Source of the DNA: Mesorhizobium onobrychidis
GTDB taxonomy: Bacteria > Pseudomonadota > Alphaproteobacteria > Rhizobiales > Rhizobiaceae
Reading direction: 5' to 3'
Length of the DNA: 64,000 bases
NCBI RefSeq assembly: GCF_024707545.1
Contig: NZ_CP062229.1
Location: 744,001 to 808,000, forward strand
The notes under the pieces were generated by a model, which made no database searches, had not been told where the DNA came from, and saw only the letters and a list, made by a program, of their open reading frames with translations. The position numbers and the translations under genes are program-made. The first letter of the stretch is position 1. Each line of letters opens with the position of its first letter. This document shows positions 63,124 to 64,000 of the stretch, one piece after another.

Positions 63124-64000
63124 CTAATGCCTCCGCGCCACCTTCGGCGCATGGCCGTGCTCTTCCCTGAAAGCCCGGGCGAAGCTCGACATCGAGGCAA
63201 AGCCGCAGGCGAGCGCCACGTCGCGGACCATCAGCGTGGAATGGGCCAAGAGGTCGGCGGCGCGCTTCAGCCGCAGGCGGCGGTAATAGCCATTGGGCGA
63301 GATGCTGAGCTCGGAGCGGAAGTTTCGTTCGAGCTTGTCGGAGGAGACGCCGAGCTTTTCCGCCAGATCCGCCATGCCGAGCCGCTCCTCCACCGCATCC
63401 TCCATGATGGCGATGGCCGACAGCACCAGTTCGTTCTGGACGCCGGTGCGTAACCGCAGCGGCATCAGCTTGCGGTCGACGCTGGAGCGCAGCGGGCTGT
63501 GCACGAACCATTCGGCGACGCCGGCGGCAAGCTCCGCGCCATAGTCGTTGGTGATAATCTCCAGCATCATGTCGAGGCTGCCGACGCCGCCGGCCGAGGT
63601 GAAGCGCTTGCGGTCGATGACGTAGAGATCGCGCCTGAGCTCGATGTCCGGGAACGCCTCGGTGAAGGCCGCCTGGCTGGTCCAGTGCAAGGTGCAGGCA
63701 TGGCCGTCGAGCAAGCCGGCCCGCGCCAGAAAGAAGGCGGCGTCCGCCACCGCGCCGATATGGGCGCCGCCGCGCAGGCTCCTGCGGATCCAGCTCACGG
63801 CATCGTCGGCGACAAGATGATCGGCATCACCGCCCGAACAGACGACGATGCGGTCGACCTTCGGCGCATCGCCGGCAAAAAAGCCGGGCTGGATAACGAC
63901 GCCGTTCGAGGCCTCGACCGGGCCTTCGGCGGCGCCGACGATGATCCAGCGGTAGCAGTCCCGCTTCGCCAGCACATTCGCCGCACGCAACGGCTCGATG
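63124..64000 (-). CDS. GlxA-type AraC-family transcriptional regulator, 5' end outside the window
   Basis: At least 291 residues are visible. The frame is open to the window edge (reading [14 protein letters not shown]), so the first 20-30 residues are missing. An N-terminal DJ-1/PfpI-like domain ([38 protein letters not shown]) is joined to a C-terminal double helix-turn-helix of AraC type ([48 protein letters not shown]). GlxA-like regulators control catabolism of quaternary amines, arginine derivatives and similar compounds, which fits regulation of the adjacent M24 and hydrolase genes (inference). Confidence 0.92.
   Translation of the reverse strand, partial: IEPLRAANVLAKRDCYRWIIVGAAEGPVEASNGVVIQPGFFAGDAPKVDRIVVCSGGDADHLVADDAVSWIRRSLRGGAHIGAVADAAFFLARAGLLDGHACTLHWTSQAAFTEAFPDIELRRDLYVIDRKRFTSAGGVGSLDMMLEIITNDYGAELAAGVAEWFVHSPLRSSVDRKLMPLRLRTGVQNELVLSAIAIMEDAVEERLGMADLAEKLGVSSDKLERNFRSELSISPNGYYRRLRLKRAADLLAHSTLMVRDVALACGFASMSSFARAFREEHGHAPKVARRH

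Overview
The window reads as a high-GC chromosome segment of a Rhizobiales bacterium, most likely Mesorhizobium or a close relative. This rests on the ABC exporter-dapB-gpmA-tRNA-Leu order, Rhizobium-type intergenic palindromes, several class III cyclases per locus, an ECF42/DGPF pair and GlxA/AraC and peptide-binding genes of rhizobial type. This is recognition of gene content, not a computed placement.

Layout. 1-3536: housekeeping block (ABC exporter, dapB, gpmA, tRNA-Leu(CAG)). 3635-4759: the ruin of a phage-type integrase next to the tRNA, marking an old integration site. 5206-6925: ECF42-type sigma factor with its DGPF/YCII partner and a terminator. 7330-12650: a compact minus-strand four-gene cluster encoding a coiled-coil protein, an inner-membrane-anchored OmpA protein with four 136-residue periplasmic repeats, a Ras-like small GTPase and a class III cyclase. 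This is the best candidate for an undescribed system. 13567-16539: one 990-residue protein joining a GT2 glycosyltransferase, a NodS-like methyltransferase and a NodB-like deacetylase. 16585-26027: peroxiredoxin, a 1099-residue zinc-ribbon/cyclase/AAA/TPR protein, an unknown protein, GNAT, a membrane protein, a DUF5939 cyclase and a methyltransferase. 26239-32208: a four-gene peptide-type ABC importer.

32357-47821 is a second unusual block. It contains an atypical cyclase, a decayed UDP-sugar dehydrogenase, a DUF3095 cyclase-like protein, a GT4/deacetylase pair, a metallo-beta-lactamase-fold hydrolase, a stand-alone cyclic-nucleotide-binding protein, an ABC exporter whose nucleotide-binding domain has lost its Walker A lysine and Walker B acids, a methyltransferase and three overlapping glycosyltransferase genes. 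The content suggests glycoconjugate synthesis and export coupled to cyclic-nucleotide signalling, which is inference. Five proteins with a class III cyclase fold lie within about 30 kb (7.3-36.5 kb).

48298-64000 is ordinary accessory metabolism: an orphan ProX-like binding protein, an L,D-transpeptidase, small envelope proteins, a SARP/TPR regulator divergent from a cysteine-synthase/PLP-decarboxylase pair, an IS4-family element that split an intergenic palindrome with an 11-bp target duplication, a peptide-binding protein, an esterase, an isochorismatase-type hydrolase, a DddP-like M24 enzyme and a GlxA-type regulator cut by the window edge. Intergenic stretches there carry several rhizobial palindromic repeats.
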